Below are positions 1-9,709 of a stretch of DNA of 64,000 nt, piece by piece. The DNA is from Azonexus sp. (GTDB lineage Bacteria > Pseudomonadota > Gammaproteobacteria > Burkholderiales > Rhodocyclaceae): the NCBI GenBank assembly GCA_030696345.1, contig JAUYSK010000016.1, forward strand, positions 372,001 through 436,000, in the 5' to 3' direction. The translations under genes and the position numbers were made by a program. Below the pieces are notes generated by a model. That model did not search any database, was not told the DNA's origin, and saw only the letters and a program-made list of their open reading frames with translations. Every line of letters starts with the position of its first letter. The stretch's first letter is position 1.

Positions 1-398
1 GTTTTGGCTGAAGAAATAACCCCGCCATGCGCCAATTTGGCAAACTGGGTAACCAATGCTTCGTGATTACCAAACAGGGTGCGTCCGAACAGCGCGGCGA
101 GGGCCAGATTGGTGCCGAGATGCTGGACGTAAAAGAGTTTGGCGACATTCTGGCGCAGCTCGGGCCAGAACCAGGCGAGCACCCCAACTACGGCAAGGCC
201 GCCGACGGCGATCCACAAAGGATTGCCAACCCGCCAGAGCAGGATGACAGCCAGGGCGAGGAACGGGGCCATCGCCAGGGCGACGGAAACGTCTGGATTG
301 CCATTCCCGGAACTACCCTGGTGCGCCAGTACTGCCCAGGCCACCAACAGGGCGACCAGGGCGAGGCCGCGCAACAGAATGGCCGGCGCAGGAATCAT
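1..398 (-). CDS. COG4648-like inner-membrane protein, 3' part outside window
   Basis: Only the N-terminal 132 residues are inside the window. They contain three hydrophobic segments (about residues 7-25, 40-56 and 62-80), followed by a soluble stretch with a G-R-T-L-F-G pattern. That combination resembles the COG4648 membrane proteins found in aryl-polyene and flexirubin-type loci. The ATG at 398 overlaps the stop of the acyl carrier protein gene (ATGA), so the two are probably translationally coupled. The biochemical role of the family is not established. The family assignment is from memory of the pattern and only moderately sure; that this is a membrane protein is well supported. Confidence 0.6.
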   Translation of the reverse strand, partial: MIPAPAILLRGLALVALLVAWAVLAHQGSSGNGNPDVSVALAMAPFLALAVILLWRVGNPLWIAVGGLAVVGVLAWFWPELRQNVAKLFYVQHLGTNLALAALFGRTLFGNHEALVTQFAKLAHGGVISSAK

Positions 399-679
399 TT
401 TGTCCTTTGGCTGGCGACGTAAGTGGTCAGTGCGCGCAGCGAGGAGAAAATCCGCAGGTTGTCCTCGTTATCGGAGCGCAGCTGAAAACCGTAGCGCTTC
501 GAGATGACCAGGGCGATTTCCAGTACGTCGATCGAATCGAGGCCCAGACCATCGCCAAAAAGCGGTGCATCGGCTTCAATTTCGCCGGGCGTTACATCCA
601 GATTGAGTGCCGAAACGATCAGTTCGGCGATTTCTGGGAGCAGAGCCTCAACAGCTTCCGGGGTGATTTCTTCAGACAT
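395..679 (-). CDS. Acyl carrier protein
   Basis: A 94-residue acyl carrier protein. The phosphopantetheine site is the G-L-D-S-I-D motif with Ser49, in the expected position at the start of helix 2. It would carry acyl or polyene intermediates as thioesters for the neighbouring ketosynthase. The gene lies 21 bases after the ketosynthase gene and overlaps the membrane-protein gene by four bases. It is one of two carrier proteins flanking the ketosynthase; the N-terminus is slightly longer than in housekeeping AcpP, and the sequence is not AcpP-like. Role in a secondary fatty-acid/polyene pathway is inferred from context. Confidence 0.9.
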   Translation of the reverse strand: MSEEITPEAVEALLPEIAELIVSALNLDVTPGEIEADAPLFGDGLGLDSIDVLEIALVISKRYGFQLRSDNEDNLRIFSSLRALTTYVASQRTK

Positions 680-700
680 GGCAGGGTTTCCGTGGATGGA

Positions 701-1948
701 TTAGCTGAGGGCGCGGAACGCGAGTACCGCGTTGCTGCCGCCAAAGGCAAACGAATTTGATAATGCCGCCCGCAATGGCTGGCGGTGTCGGGCGGTAGTG
801 ACATGATCAACACCGGCACAGGCCGGATCGAGTTCAACAAGATGCGCCGTCGGCGGAATGGCCTGTTCGCGTAAGGCCAGCACGGTGACGATTGCCTCGA
901 TTGCCCCGGCTGCGCCGAGCTGGTGGCCGTGCATGGATTTGGTCCCGCTGACCGGCAAACAGGTGGAGCGCTCGCCGAAGACCACTTTCAGTGCAGCGAT
1001 TTCGACCGGATCGCCCTCGGCAGTCGCGGTACCGTGGGCATTGACGTAACCGATGTCGTCGGTGGTCAGGCCAGCATCGGCCAGCGCCAAATTCAGCGCC
1101 CTGACCTGGCCGGCAACCTCGGGTCGGACCAGATGGCTGTGATCGCAACTGGTGCCATAACCGACCATTTCGGCGTGGATTCTGGCGCCACGGGCGATGG
1201 CATGCTCCCAGTCCTCAAGAACCAGCGCCGCCCCGCCCTCGCCCAGCACCAGCCCGGTACGGTTGGCGCTATAGGGCCGGCAGGCCTGGGGTGAAGTGAC
1301 CTCGTCACCGCTGGCCATGACGCGCAAGGCTTCCCAGGCACGGGCAACACCGTATGCCTGCGGCGCGTCCGAGCCACCCGTCAACATGACCGGGGCCTCG
1401 CCGCTGCGCACACGACGGAAAGCTTCGCCGATGGCGATGGCAGAAGAGGCACAGGCGACGGTATGGCTCATGCTGACGCCGCCCAGTCCAAGCTGGATGG
1501 ATATATGCGCGTTGGCGGCATTGTTCATGCCGAGAATGACGGAAAGCGGGGAAACCCGTTCGCGCCCTTTCTGCCACAGTTCCTTGTAGCCCTTTTCGTA
1601 GGCCAGCGTACCGCCCAGTGCTGTACCCCAGGCCACACCCCAGTTTTCACGATCTTCGGCCGGTTGACCGCGGGACAGTCCGGCGTCTTCCCAGGCGTTG
1701 AAGGCGGCCGCAGTGCCCAGCTGGGCGAAACGATCCATGGTTCCTGCCAACGGTCGGCCAAGAGAAGTGTTGGCATCGAACGCAGTACAGCTGACAAAAG
1801 GAATCGCCAGCGGACGGGGAATGTCATCGGTACGCAGAAAGCGGACGGCCGATTCACCGGCCAGCAAATGCGCAAAGAAATCGGATAAATCGCCGCCGTA
1901 GGGGCTGATCAGACCCAGCCCGGTAATGGCAACCCGACGCTGGCCCAT
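701..1948 (-). CDS. Beta-ketoacyl-ACP synthase (FabF-like)
   Basis: A 415-residue ketosynthase of the KAS II/FabF type that would catalyse decarboxylative Claisen condensation of acyl and malonyl thioesters on carrier proteins. The triad is complete: Cys166 in A-C-A-S-S, His305 in N-A-H-G-T-A-T and His342 in K-S-M-H-G-H. It is therefore an elongating synthase and not a chain-length factor, which lacks the Cys. It starts three bases after the upstream carrier-protein gene and is followed by a second carrier protein and a COG4648-like protein. That order argues for a dedicated aryl-polyene-like pathway and not primary lipid synthesis, where fabF sits beside fabG/acpP. The product cannot be named from this fragment. 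Confidence 0.88.
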   Translation of the reverse strand: MGQRRVAITGLGLISPYGGDLSDFFAHLLAGESAVRFLRTDDIPRPLAIPFVSCTAFDANTSLGRPLAGTMDRFAQLGTAAAFNAWEDAGLSRGQPAEDRENWGVAWGTALGGTLAYEKGYKELWQKGRERVSPLSVILGMNNAANAHISIQLGLGGVSMSHTVACASSAIAIGEAFRRVRSGEAPVMLTGGSDAPQAYGVARAWEALRVMASGDEVTSPQACRPYSANRTGLVLGEGGAALVLEDWEHAIARGARIHAEMVGYGTSCDHSHLVRPEVAGQVRALNLALADAGLTTDDIGYVNAHGTATAEGDPVEIAALKVVFGERSTCLPVSGTKSMHGHQLGAAGAIEAIVTVLALREQAIPPTAHLVELDPACAGVDHVTTARHRQPLRAALSNSFAFGGSNAVLAFRALS

Positions 1949-1951
1949 ACT

Positions 1952-2188
1952 TCAGCCCTGTTCGCTGCGCAGCCGGTCCATCAGCGCTGCCATTTCGCCG
2001 ACGGTTTTGGGGCTTTTCAGGTTCTTGGAGAGAGTAATGCCGAAGCGGTCTTCGAACTCGAAAATCAATTCAAGCATCATCAGTGAATCGACGCCAAGCG
2101 AGTTGAGAGGAGCTTCGGAGAGGACCCGCACAGGCTCAACGCCGAGGCGGTCCTGGAGAAATTCGCGAATCAGGCCAAGGGAATCCAT
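1952..2188 (-). CDS. Acyl carrier protein
   Basis: A 78-residue carrier protein with the phosphopantetheine attachment motif G-V-D-S-L (Ser35). It is the first gene of the visible lipid/polyene unit on this strand and ends three bases before the ketosynthase start, so the two are surely co-transcribed. The sequence differs strongly from the second carrier protein downstream, so the pair is not a recent duplication; two distinct carriers are typical of aryl-polyene loci. A 65-base gap separates it from dsbD upstream, leaving room for its own promoter, though none is obvious. Confidence 0.9.
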   Translation of the reverse strand: MDSLGLIREFLQDRLGVEPVRVLSEAPLNSLGVDSLMMLELIFEFEDRFGITLSKNLKSPKTVGEMAALMDRLRSEQG

Positions 2189-2253
2189 AGTCGGCGCATT
2201 TTAGCCCAAGGCCCTCCTTTTACAAAAAATAGAGCGGCTTTTCCGGCAATAAT

Positions 2254-4008
2254 TCACTGAATGCGATTCAGGGTCTGAAGAAATGCGCTTGCATCCTGAT
2301 AACCGACGACCCGAACGGATTTGATTTCCCTGGCTTTGGCATCAAAGAAAAGGATGCCCGGTGGCCCGAACAGCCCGAAACGGGCAAGTAGTGCCTTGTG
2401 TTCATCGTTATTGGCGGTGACATCGGCCTTGAGCAGGGTAAATCCGGCCAGCTTGGCCTGCACGCCGGGGTCAGCGAAGGTAAAACGTTCCATTTCCTTG
2501 CATGAAACGCACCAATCGGCGTAAAAATCGAGCATCACCGGCTGGCCGGCTGCCATGACTTTGGCCTCCAGTTCAGCAAGCGACGCAACCGGCTCGAACG
2601 GCAGCTTTTTGACTTCCGCCGCCATTGCCTGGCCGCGCAGTCCGGCCAGTGGTTGCAGCGGATCACGACCGCCGGCCAGCGCCCCAAGCAACAAGGCCGC
2701 GCCGGTCAGCAGCATGACGATGCCGATGCCTTTCCAGAAGCGCTGCCAACCCTTGGCGTGCGGCGGCAACGGGTCAAGGGCATGGAGGAAGATTGCCGGA
2801 ATGATCAGCAAGGCGGCCCAGGCCAGCATCGCTGCAACGGTGGGAATCACCGGCGAAACCAGCCAGACGGCGGTGGCCAGTAGCAAAACGCCAAAACCTT
2901 TTTTGACTGCCTCCATCCAAGGGCCGGTTTTTGGCAACAGGGAGCCCCCGGCGACACCGACCGCGATCAAGGGTGCGCCCATGCCCAGTGCCATGACGAA
3001 CAGCGCTGCGCCGCCGAATACCGCGTCGCCGGTCTGGCCGATGTAGAGCAATGCACCGGCCAACGGCGCAGCAACACAGGGGCCGACGATCAGTGCCGAC
3101 AGTGCGCCCATGACAAAGACGCCAATGCCGCGGCCGCCTTGCAGATGGCCGGACTCTTCGGAGAGTTTGCTTTGAAGCGAGGTTGGCAGTTGCAGTTCGT
3201 AGAAACCGAACATCGAGAAGGAAAGGGCGACGAAGACCAGCGCAAAAGCGCCCAGCACCCAGGCGTTTTGCAGTGCGGCCGAGAGCAGCGTTCCGCTCAG
3301 ACCCGCCGCGACGCCAGCTGCCGCATAGGTCACGGCCATGCCCAGGACGTAGGCCAGCGACAGCGCCAGGCCGCGGCCATGTGAATTCTTGTGGCCCTGC
3401 CCGGCGATGATGCCGGAAAGGATGGGGATCATCGGGAAGACGCAGGGCGTCAGTGACAGGCCGAGGCCGGCGACAAAGAAGAAGGCAAGGCTGGTCCAGA
3501 AGCCGGCATTTTTCAGGGTCTGGGCGATTTTGCCGCTTTCATCCCCGTCCACCGCAGCGTTGCCTGCGGCAGGTGGCGCGCTGGCCGGATCGGGCAGGTC
3601 AACGCTGATCGACTGGGTTTGCGGCGGGTAACAGACGCCAGCATCGGCGCAGCCCTGCGAGCTTGCTTTGAGCTGGAGAGTCAGAGGACCGGAGGCATTA
3701 CGTTCGACCGGAATGCGAATGGCGACCGTTTTGTAATAAACCTCGACCTTGCCGAAGTTTTCGTCATTCTTTTCCTTGCCCTTGGGGAGGCTGGGGGTGC
3801 CGAGGCCGGCAGCTTCGCCATCGACAGTGAAGCGGAACTTGTCACGGTAAAGGTAATAGCCCTTGGCGATCTCGTAGGTGACTTCGATCGTCTGCCCATC
3901 CAGAGCTCGGGCTGTGGGTTTAAAGGCAACGGCCGGATCGAGGAAATCCTCGGCGTGGGCCAGCGAAATCAGCAGGGAGAAAATGAAAAACAGTGTGCGC
4001 ATGGTCAT
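2254..4008 (-). CDS. dsbD: Thiol:disulfide interchange protein DsbD
   Basis: A 584-residue inner-membrane reductase that carries electrons from cytoplasmic thioredoxin to periplasmic DsbC/DsbG and cytochrome c maturation proteins. All three cysteine pairs are present. They are Cys120/Cys126 in the periplasmic N-terminal domain after a signal peptide (residues 1-19), Cys189 (T-P-C-V-F-P) and Cys311 (G-P-C-V-A-A-P) in the membrane domain, and Cys500-x-x-Cys503 (W-C-V-S-C-K) in the C-terminal thioredoxin-like domain. Length and domain order match the family. It starts inside the end of cutA (four-base ATGA overlap), the common cutA-dsbD pairing. Confidence 0.97.
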   Translation of the reverse strand: MTMRTLFFIFSLLISLAHAEDFLDPAVAFKPTARALDGQTIEVTYEIAKGYYLYRDKFRFTVDGEAAGLGTPSLPKGKEKNDENFGKVEVYYKTVAIRIPVERNASGPLTLQLKASSQGCADAGVCYPPQTQSISVDLPDPASAPPAAGNAAVDGDESGKIAQTLKNAGFWTSLAFFFVAGLGLSLTPCVFPMIPILSGIIAGQGHKNSHGRGLALSLAYVLGMAVTYAAAGVAAGLSGTLLSAALQNAWVLGAFALVFVALSFSMFGFYELQLPTSLQSKLSEESGHLQGGRGIGVFVMGALSALIVGPCVAAPLAGALLYIGQTGDAVFGGAALFVMALGMGAPLIAVGVAGGSLLPKTGPWMEAVKKGFGVLLLATAVWLVSPVIPTVAAMLAWAALLIIPAIFLHALDPLPPHAKGWQRFWKGIGIVMLLTGAALLLGALAGGRDPLQPLAGLRGQAMAAEVKKLPFEPVASLAELEAKVMAAGQPVMLDFYADWCVSCKEMERFTFADPGVQAKLAGFTLLKADVTANNDEHKALLARFGLFGPPGILFFDAKAREIKSVRVVGYQDASAFLQTLNRIQ

Positions 4009-4322
4009 TGGAACGTTTCCGCCGCCACCCAGTTCAAATAAGCTGGCAAACCCTGTGCGACGGGCAAGGCGATTATTTCCGGCACTTCATGTGGGTGCAG
4101 TGCGCTGATGGTTTTTTCAAGCGCCGGGTAGTGTGCTGCGGTGGACTTGATAAAAAGGGGTATTTCCGTCGCCGACTCGACCTTGCCCTGCCAGCGATAA
4201 ATCGACTGGACACGCGGCAGGATATTGACGCAGGCGGCCAGCTTTGCCTCGATGACGGCAAGCGCGATGGCGTTGGCGGATTCTTCATCCGGGCAATGGG
4301 TGATGACGAGCAAGGTATCCAT
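4005..4322 (-). CDS. cutA: Divalent-cation tolerance protein CutA
   Basis: A 105-residue small cytoplasmic protein of the CutA1 family, which forms trimers with a ferredoxin-like fold. Family signatures visible are the N-terminal V-I-T-H-C-P-D-E, the central A-A-C-V-N-I-L-P and S-I-Y-R-W-Q-G, and the C-terminal H-P-H-E-V-P-E-I-I segment. The physiological role remains debated; a link to copper tolerance in E. coli gave the name. It overlaps dsbD by four bases and follows the ABC permease gene by nine bases, so it belongs to the reverse-strand series ending in dsbD. Confidence 0.95.
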   Translation of the reverse strand: MDTLLVITHCPDEESANAIALAVIEAKLAACVNILPRVQSIYRWQGKVESATEIPLFIKSTAAHYPALEKTISALHPHEVPEIIALPVAQGLPAYLNWVAAETFQ

Positions 4323-4331
4323 CAGTCGATT

Positions 4332-5132
4332 CTACTTGAGGAGCCGGCGGCGGGTCAGATGCAGCGCAATAACGAAGGCTATGCCGGCCGTGGCCAGCAA
4401 GGCCATGATGTGGATCAGGGCATTGGCCGGCACCTGCCCGGCGAGCAGTGGCCGGATCAGCGCGACGCCCTGTGCCAGCGGCAGCCAGCCGCCGATGGTG
4501 GCGAGCCAGCCGGGCAACTGGTCGGTTGGAAAGAAAACGCCGGAAATCAGCGTCATCGGCGTGATGAACAGCGTGAAGTAGTACATGAAGAAATCGTAGG
4601 ACGGGGCAAGCGCATTCCAGATCAGCCCAAGCGCCGCGAAGGCCAGTCCGGTTAACACGATGGCCGGCAAGGCCCAGAGCAGCATCGGACCGTTGGTCAG
4701 GCCCATGGCCGTGATGACCACAAGAATCGCCGCGCCGGAAAAAAGCGATTTGGTTGCCGCCCAGAAAAGCTCTCCTGCCACGACATCGTTGAGGCCGAGC
4801 GGCGTATTGAGTATGGCATCCCAGGTTTTCTGGACATGCATGCGGGAAAAGGAGGAATACAAGGCCTCGAAAGTCGCCGCGTTCATTGTCGATGCGCAGA
4901 CCGTGCCGGCGGCGAGAAAGGCGACATATGGCTGGCCTTCGATGGTTGGCAGCATTGCCCCCAGGCCATAGCCGAGGCCGAGCATGTAGATCAGCGGATC
5001 GGCCAGATTGCCGAGAATCGATGGCAGGGCAAGTTTCTTCCAGACGAGGAAATTGCGCTGCCAGACGGGGAGCCAGCCAACAGGGAAAATTGCGAACGAC
5101 ATCGGCTTGGGCAAGCTCTCACATTGAATCAA
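4332..5132 (-). CDS. ABC-2 type exporter permease (NodJ-like)
   Basis: A 266-residue membrane protein with about six transmembrane segments and the ABC-2 permease signature near the C-terminal third (F-I-T-P-M-T-L-I-S-G-V-F-F-P). It resembles the NodJ/DrrB group, which pairs with a separate ATPase to export lipids, polysaccharide-like molecules or drugs. The matching ATPase lies at 8792-9709 on the same strand but is separated from it by a forward-strand GGDEF-EAL gene. The start shown is a TTG without a clear ribosome-binding site; an ATG at 5102 (M-S-F-A-I-F) is a good alternative that removes ten residues. Substrate unknown. Confidence 0.85.
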   Translation of the reverse strand: MIQCESLPKPMSFAIFPVGWLPVWQRNFLVWKKLALPSILGNLADPLIYMLGLGYGLGAMLPTIEGQPYVAFLAAGTVCASTMNAATFEALYSSFSRMHVQKTWDAILNTPLGLNDVVAGELFWAATKSLFSGAAILVVITAMGLTNGPMLLWALPAIVLTGLAFAALGLIWNALAPSYDFFMYYFTLFITPMTLISGVFFPTDQLPGWLATIGGWLPLAQGVALIRPLLAGQVPANALIHIMALLATAGIAFVIALHLTRRRLLK

Positions 5133-5325
5133 GGAGCCATTTTACCGTGTCGTCGGAGTGGCAGTGGATTGGATTAGCTTCGACTGGAGTTATCACCAAA
5201 GGCGTAATTGTCTGATCCATGTCAACCTGCAATGTTTACCTTATGTTTAGCCTTGTTGCTGCCGATAATAGTTCTACGACATAAAATTCGAGCCAGACCA
5301 GCCTTGAGGTTGGCAACAGAAAGCC
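5133..5325. other. Divergent intergenic region
   Basis: A 193-base gap between the ABC permease (reverse) and the GGDEF-EAL gene (forward). It must hold the forward promoter of the latter. A TAAAAT hexamer at about 5281-5286 could be a -10 element, but I found no -35 at a convincing distance. No RNA gene or repeat is evident. Confidence 0.4.
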
Positions 5326-8300
5326 ATGAGAGAGACAAACGCCTTGCGTTCCACCATCCTGTTGATCTGGGGATTTTGCCTGGCGCTGGCTGCCGCGCTG
5401 GCGACGGGCGCCTATGTCATACGGCAGGAACATGTTCAGGGCGGACTGAATTCGGCGCTCAGCTACGCCCGTCTGTCGGCGGAACACGTCGGCAGCGCCC
5501 TTCAGGCTGCTGATCTGACCGCCTCGGGTATTGCCGATCACCTTGCCCGGATGCGACAGGATCCGGCCAGTCTTGCTGACAGCAGTCAGGAGTGGGCTCG
5601 CCAGGAGCTTTTCAACACGCTAAAAGCTTATGGGGCAAGGCTTCCCGGCCATGCCGATGTAATTTTGACTGATGCGGAAGGGCGACTGATCGTTTCCTCC
5701 GATGAGATATCCCCGACAGATAGCTTTGCCGAACGCACATTTTTCAATGATCTAAAGAATGGTCCGCAAGGAAATATCGCGATTTCCGAGGCTTTCCAGA
5801 GAACTGCCAACGGCGACATGATCATGCTGGTGGCCAGACGGCTACAGGATGATCTCGGCCAATTTGCCGGCATTGTCGGTGTCGCACTTGATGTTGAAGA
5901 GCAGTTTGCCAGTTTCCGGGGGGGCCTTGGCCTGCCTGCGGATGCTCATGTCGCGGTGTTCGGTCAGGGCGCTCGTTTGCTGACGCGGTTTCCGCAACTG
6001 GAAGAGTATCTTGGCAAAATCCCACCGACGCCAGTGGTCGTTGATCTAGTGGCGAATCACCGGACAGAAGGTGTGGCATTGGGCACCTCGATCGTGGATG
6101 GAACGTCGCGCGCTTACGCCGTGCGCGATGTTGCCCGCTTTCCGGTAAGTGTTGTCGTGTCGCTGTCGGAACAGCAATACATGGCCTATTCGCGGAGTTT
6201 CACCAATTACGCGATCGGTGGCGGCATTGGATCGATTCTGCTGGGGGGGGTGCTGTCTTTTCTGGCCATTCGGAAAAGGCAGGCGGAAATTCAGCTTTCA
6301 GAAGAGCGTCAGAGGCGTATCGATGACCTCAACGAGATCACCACTGCCGTGCCGGGCGTCATTTTCTCGTTCCGTCTCGGTACTGATGGCGCCATGAGCT
6401 TTCCCTATGCCAGTGACCGGGTGGAGGAGTTCTACGGAACCAGTGCCAAGGCGATCGCTCTATCTGCTGCGCCGATTTTTGACTGCATCCATCCCGACGA
6501 TCTACCAGAGTTTCTTGAATCCATTCAAACCTCTGCTGGCGCTTTGTCACCCTGGGTAGGCAAATGGCGCTACCGGAATCCTGATGGCGAATGGCGCTGG
6601 ATGGAGGGCCACTCCCAGCCCCGACTCGAATCTGACGACAGCATAGTCTGGCATGGTTATGTTTCCGATGTGACCGAGCGCCAGAACGCGGCCGATCAGG
6701 AAACGGAGATCAGCGGGTTGGTGAAGGCCGCTCAGGATTCGCTGATGGCACACGTGGCGGTTCTGGACCGGGATGGCGTCATTATTTCGGTCAATGATGG
6801 TTGGCGCCAGTTCGCCGAGGAGAACCAGCGGCAGGCCGGCGTGACCGAACCGAAGACCGGCATAGGCACCAACTATCTGCAGATATGCCAGGGGGCGACC
6901 GGCGAATGCTCCGAGGAGGCATTGCTGGTCAACAGGGGCATCCAGGCGGTGCTTGACGGGCGTGAAGTCAGCTTCCAGACCATTTATCCCTGTCATTCAC
7001 CCTTCGAAAAGCGCTGGTTTCAGATGAATGCCGCGCCATTACGGACGCCGAAGGGTGGTGCAGTCATTTCGCACGTCAACATCACCCGGCTGATTCAGGC
7101 CGAAGAGGCCATGCGCAAGCTTTCGCTGGCAGTTGAGCAAAGCCCGGTCAGCGTGGTCATTACCGACCTCACTGGCGCGATTGAATACGTCAATCAGGCC
7201 TTTGTGACCGCGACTGGTTACAGCCGCGAAGAAGTGTTGGGGCAGAATCCGCGCATGCTGCAATCCGGCCAGACGCCTGTCGCCGTGTATCAGTCCATGT
7301 GGAATGCCATTAGCAACGGTCAGGTCTGGAAAGGCGAGTTCACCAATCGGCGCAAGGATGGGACTGACTACATTGAGGCCGTCAATCTGGCGCCGGTGCG
7401 CGAATCTGATGGACGTATCAGCCATTATCTGGCGGTCAAGCAGGACATTACCGAAAAACGCCGGGCAGAAGCTGAAATCGCCCGCCTCTCCTACTATGAC
7501 TCACTGACCGGGCTGGCCAATCGGCCGCTGCTTCTGGATCGATTGGGCCATGCTCTGGCCACGGCGCGCCGGGAGGATCGTCAGGGTGCATTGCTGATCT
7601 TCGACATTGACCGCTTCAAGACCTTCAACGATGCCCGTGGTCACGAAATTGGCGATCTGTTGCTGATTTCGCTGGCCGATCGGGTGAAAACCCTGCTTCG
7701 CGAGGGCGATACCCTTGCCCGCCTCTCTGGCGATGAATTTGCGATTCTCCTGCTGGAGATCACGCCGCATCGCGAAACCGCCGGACGCCGTGCCCTGTCG
7801 GTCGCCGAAAAGCTCCAGTCGGCGCTGGACAGGCCCTTTGTGCTCGACCAGGAGGAGGCGAATATCTCCGCCAGTGTGGGCATCACGCTGCTTCCTGAAG
7901 ATGAGTCCGACACGCCTCAGGAAGTGTTGCGTCGCGGCGATACCGCGCTGCACCGTGCCAAGGAAGCCGGTGGCCGCCAGGCGGCATTCTTTGAAGTCCA
8001 GATGGGAGAAATGGCGCAACAGCGCTTCCATATTGAACGCGACTTGCGCCGTGGCATTCGGGCGAATGAACTACGCCTCTATTTGCAGCCGCAGGTCGAT
8101 GCGACCGGCTCGCCGGTCAGCGCCGAGGCGCTGGTGCGCTGGCAACATCCGGAAAAGGGCCTGGTGCCGCCGACCCAGTTCATCCCGATTGCCGAAGAGT
8201 CCGATCTGATTGTTGATCTCGGGATATGGGTGATGGCCGAAGCCTGTCGCTTGTTGAGCGAGGAAGAAATGGCTGACAGTCCGGTCCGGATTTCGGTCAA

Positions 8301-8823
8301 CGTCAGTCCGCGACACTTCCGTCAGGCTGGCTTCGTCTCGTGGCTGCGGGAGTTGCTGGTGACCAGCGGCGCCGATCCCAACTATCTGACGCTGGAAGTG
8401 ACTGAAGGGCTGGTGATCGACAACATGAATGATGTCGTCGCCAAGATGAGCGAACTGGCCGCGATGGGCATCCATTTTTCCATTGACGACTTCGGTACCG
8501 GCTATTCATCGTTGTCCTACCTGAAGCGGCTGCCGATCAACGAATTGAAGATCGACCGCTCCTTTATTCAGGACCTGCCGAACGATCTTGACGATGCTGC
8601 CCTGGTTGAAGCCATTCTGGCGGTGGCCGGCCACCTCCATCTCCAGGTCGTCGCAGAAGGGGTTGAAACAAGCGCCCAGGCCGACTTTCTCAATGCCCGC
8701 GCCGAGGTTGTGCATCAGGGCTATCTCTTCGGCCGGCCGGAACCTGCCGAAGAATGGCTGGCCCGGCGCCGTCTGATGCTGGCTGAAAGAGCTAGTCGCG
8801 CAACTCCCGCCCCGTCAGCTTGA
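5326..8823 (+). CDS. Cache-PAS-GGDEF-EAL cyclic-di-GMP enzyme
   Basis: A 1165-residue membrane sensor. An N-terminal membrane segment (about residues 11-30) and a second one (about 290-312) enclose a Cache-like periplasmic domain. Three PAS-like domains follow (about 330-455, 465-590 and 595-715). The GGDEF domain (about 720-890) has S-G-D-E-F near residue 800, preceded by the inhibitory-site R-E-G-D. The EAL domain (about 895-1155) keeps the E-A-L, N-V-S-P, E-V-T-E, D-D-F-G-T-G-Y, E-L-K-I-D and E-G-V-E-T motifs, so phosphodiesterase activity is likely. The first Gly of GGDEF is Ser, a change believed tolerable, so cyclase activity is possible. Its 3' end overlaps the convergent ABC ATPase gene by 32 bases, and it interrupts an otherwise collinear reverse-strand operon. 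Confidence 0.95.
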   Translation: MRETNALRSTILLIWGFCLALAAALATGAYVIRQEHVQGGLNSALSYARLSAEHVGSALQAADLTASGIADHLARMRQDPASLADSSQEWARQELFNTLKAYGARLPGHADVILTDAEGRLIVSSDEISPTDSFAERTFFNDLKNGPQGNIAISEAFQRTANGDMIMLVARRLQDDLGQFAGIVGVALDVEEQFASFRGGLGLPADAHVAVFGQGARLLTRFPQLEEYLGKIPPTPVVVDLVANHRTEGVALGTSIVDGTSRAYAVRDVARFPVSVVVSLSEQQYMAYSRSFTNYAIGGGIGSILLGGVLSFLAIRKRQAEIQLSEERQRRIDDLNEITTAVPGVIFSFRLGTDGAMSFPYASDRVEEFYGTSAKAIALSAAPIFDCIHPDDLPEFLESIQTSAGALSPWVGKWRYRNPDGEWRWMEGHSQPRLESDDSIVWHGYVSDVTERQNAADQETEISGLVKAAQDSLMAHVAVLDRDGVIISVNDGWRQFAEENQRQAGVTEPKTGIGTNYLQICQGATGECSEEALLVNRGIQAVLDGREVSFQTIYPCHSPFEKRWFQMNAAPLRTPKGGAVISHVNITRLIQAEEAMRKLSLAVEQSPVSVVITDLTGAIEYVNQAFVTATGYSREEVLGQNPRMLQSGQTPVAVYQSMWNAISNGQVWKGEFTNRRKDGTDYIEAVNLAPVRESDGRISHYLAVKQDITEKRRAEAEIARLSYYDSLTGLANRPLLLDRLGHALATARREDRQGALLIFDIDRFKTFNDARGHEIGDLLLISLADRVKTLLREGDTLARLSGDEFAILLLEITPHRETAGRRALSVAEKLQSALDRPFVLDQEEANISASVGITLLPEDESDTPQEVLRRGDTALHRAKEAGGRQAAFFEVQMGEMAQQRFHIERDLRRGIRANELRLYLQPQVDATGSPVSAEALVRWQHPEKGLVPPTQFIPIAEESDLIVDLGIWVMAEACRLLSEEEMADSPVRISVNVSPRHFRQAGFVSWLRELLVTSGADPNYLTLEVTEGLVIDNMNDVVAKMSELAAMGIHFSIDDFGTGYSSLSYLKRLPINELKIDRSFIQDLPNDLDDAALVEAILAVAGHLHLQVVAEGVETSAQADFLNARAEVVHQGYLFGRPEPAEEWLARRRLMLAERASRATPAPSA

Positions 8824-9709
8824 TGAAAACGTCCTCCAGATTGGAGGCGCGGTGCACATAACGCAGGCCGGGGGCGTTCGCCAGTTCGGTCAGTAGCGGC
8901 TGGGGATCTGCGCAATAGAAGAACGCCGTTTCGCCGCTGGTTTCTACTCGCCCAGCCAGTTGACCGCAGGCGTCGACGAAAGCAGCCAGATCGCCACCCG
9001 CCTCGTCATAGACCTCGACGACTTGGGGTTCGATATGTTCAGCGATCAGCGCCCGTGGGCTGCCCTCGGTAATTTTTCGACCATGGTCGATGACGATCAG
9101 TGAATCGCACAGGCGTTCGGCTTCGTCCATGAAGTGCGTCGTCAAAATCAGCGTCTTGCCGGCCGATTTGAGTTGTTTCAGGCGATCCCAGATCAGGTGG
9201 CGGGCCTGCGGGTCGAGGCCAGTGCTCGGTTCGTCAAGAAAGACGATATCGGGGTCATTGACCAGTGCCCGGGCCAGCGTCAGGCGCCGTTTCATGCCGC
9301 CGGAGAGCGTCGAGATACGGGCGTCAGCCTTGCCGGAGAGGCCGGCGAATTCGAGAAGTTGCGGAATGCGCGCCTTGATCTCGGCATCGGCCATGCCGAA
9401 ATAGCGGCCGAAAACCAGCAGGTTCTCGCTCGCCGTGAAGTCCGGGTCAAGGTTGTCAAACTGTGGCACGACGCCAACCCGTGCCCGCGCCTTCTGGGCG
9501 TCGCTCGGAATGGCGTAGCCGTTCAGTGTGATTTCGCCACTGTCCGGTGCGGTCAACCCCAGGCAGAGCCTTAAAGTCGTGGTTTTGCCGGCACCGTTCG
9601 GGCCGAGCAGACCGAAGCATTTGCCGGGTTCGACGGCGAACGACAGCCCGGCCACCACTTCAGTGCCGGCGTAGGTCTTGCGAAGCCCGGAAACGCCTAG
9701 TGCCGCCAC
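8792..9709 (-). CDS. ABC exporter ATPase (NodI/DrrA-like)
   Basis: A 305-residue ATP-binding subunit. Walker A is G-P-N-G-A-G-K-T-T, the signature is L-S-G-G-M-K-R-R, and Walker B with the catalytic Glu is [12 protein letters not shown]-terminal extension of about 85 residues is typical of the DrrA/NodI group. I chose the GTG at 9709, which overlaps the last codons of the hydrolase gene and places the first beta strand (V-S-G-L-R-K-T-Y) near residue 6. The open frame continues upstream to 10048, but that part is Arg/Pro-rich shadow sequence opposite no known domain. It most likely pairs with the permease at 4332-5132. Substrate unknown. Confidence 0.9.
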   Translation of the reverse strand: MAALGVSGLRKTYAGTEVVAGLSFAVEPGKCFGLLGPNGAGKTTTLRLCLGLTAPDSGEITLNGYAIPSDAQKARARVGVVPQFDNLDPDFTASENLLVFGRYFGMADAEIKARIPQLLEFAGLSGKADARISTLSGGMKRRLTLARALVNDPDIVFLDEPSTGLDPQARHLIWDRLKQLKSAGKTLILTTHFMDEAERLCDSLIVIDHGRKITEGSPRALIAEHIEPQVVEVYDEAGGDLAAFVDACGQLAGRVETSGETAFFYCADPQPLLTELANAPGLRYVHRASNLEDVFIKLTGRELRD

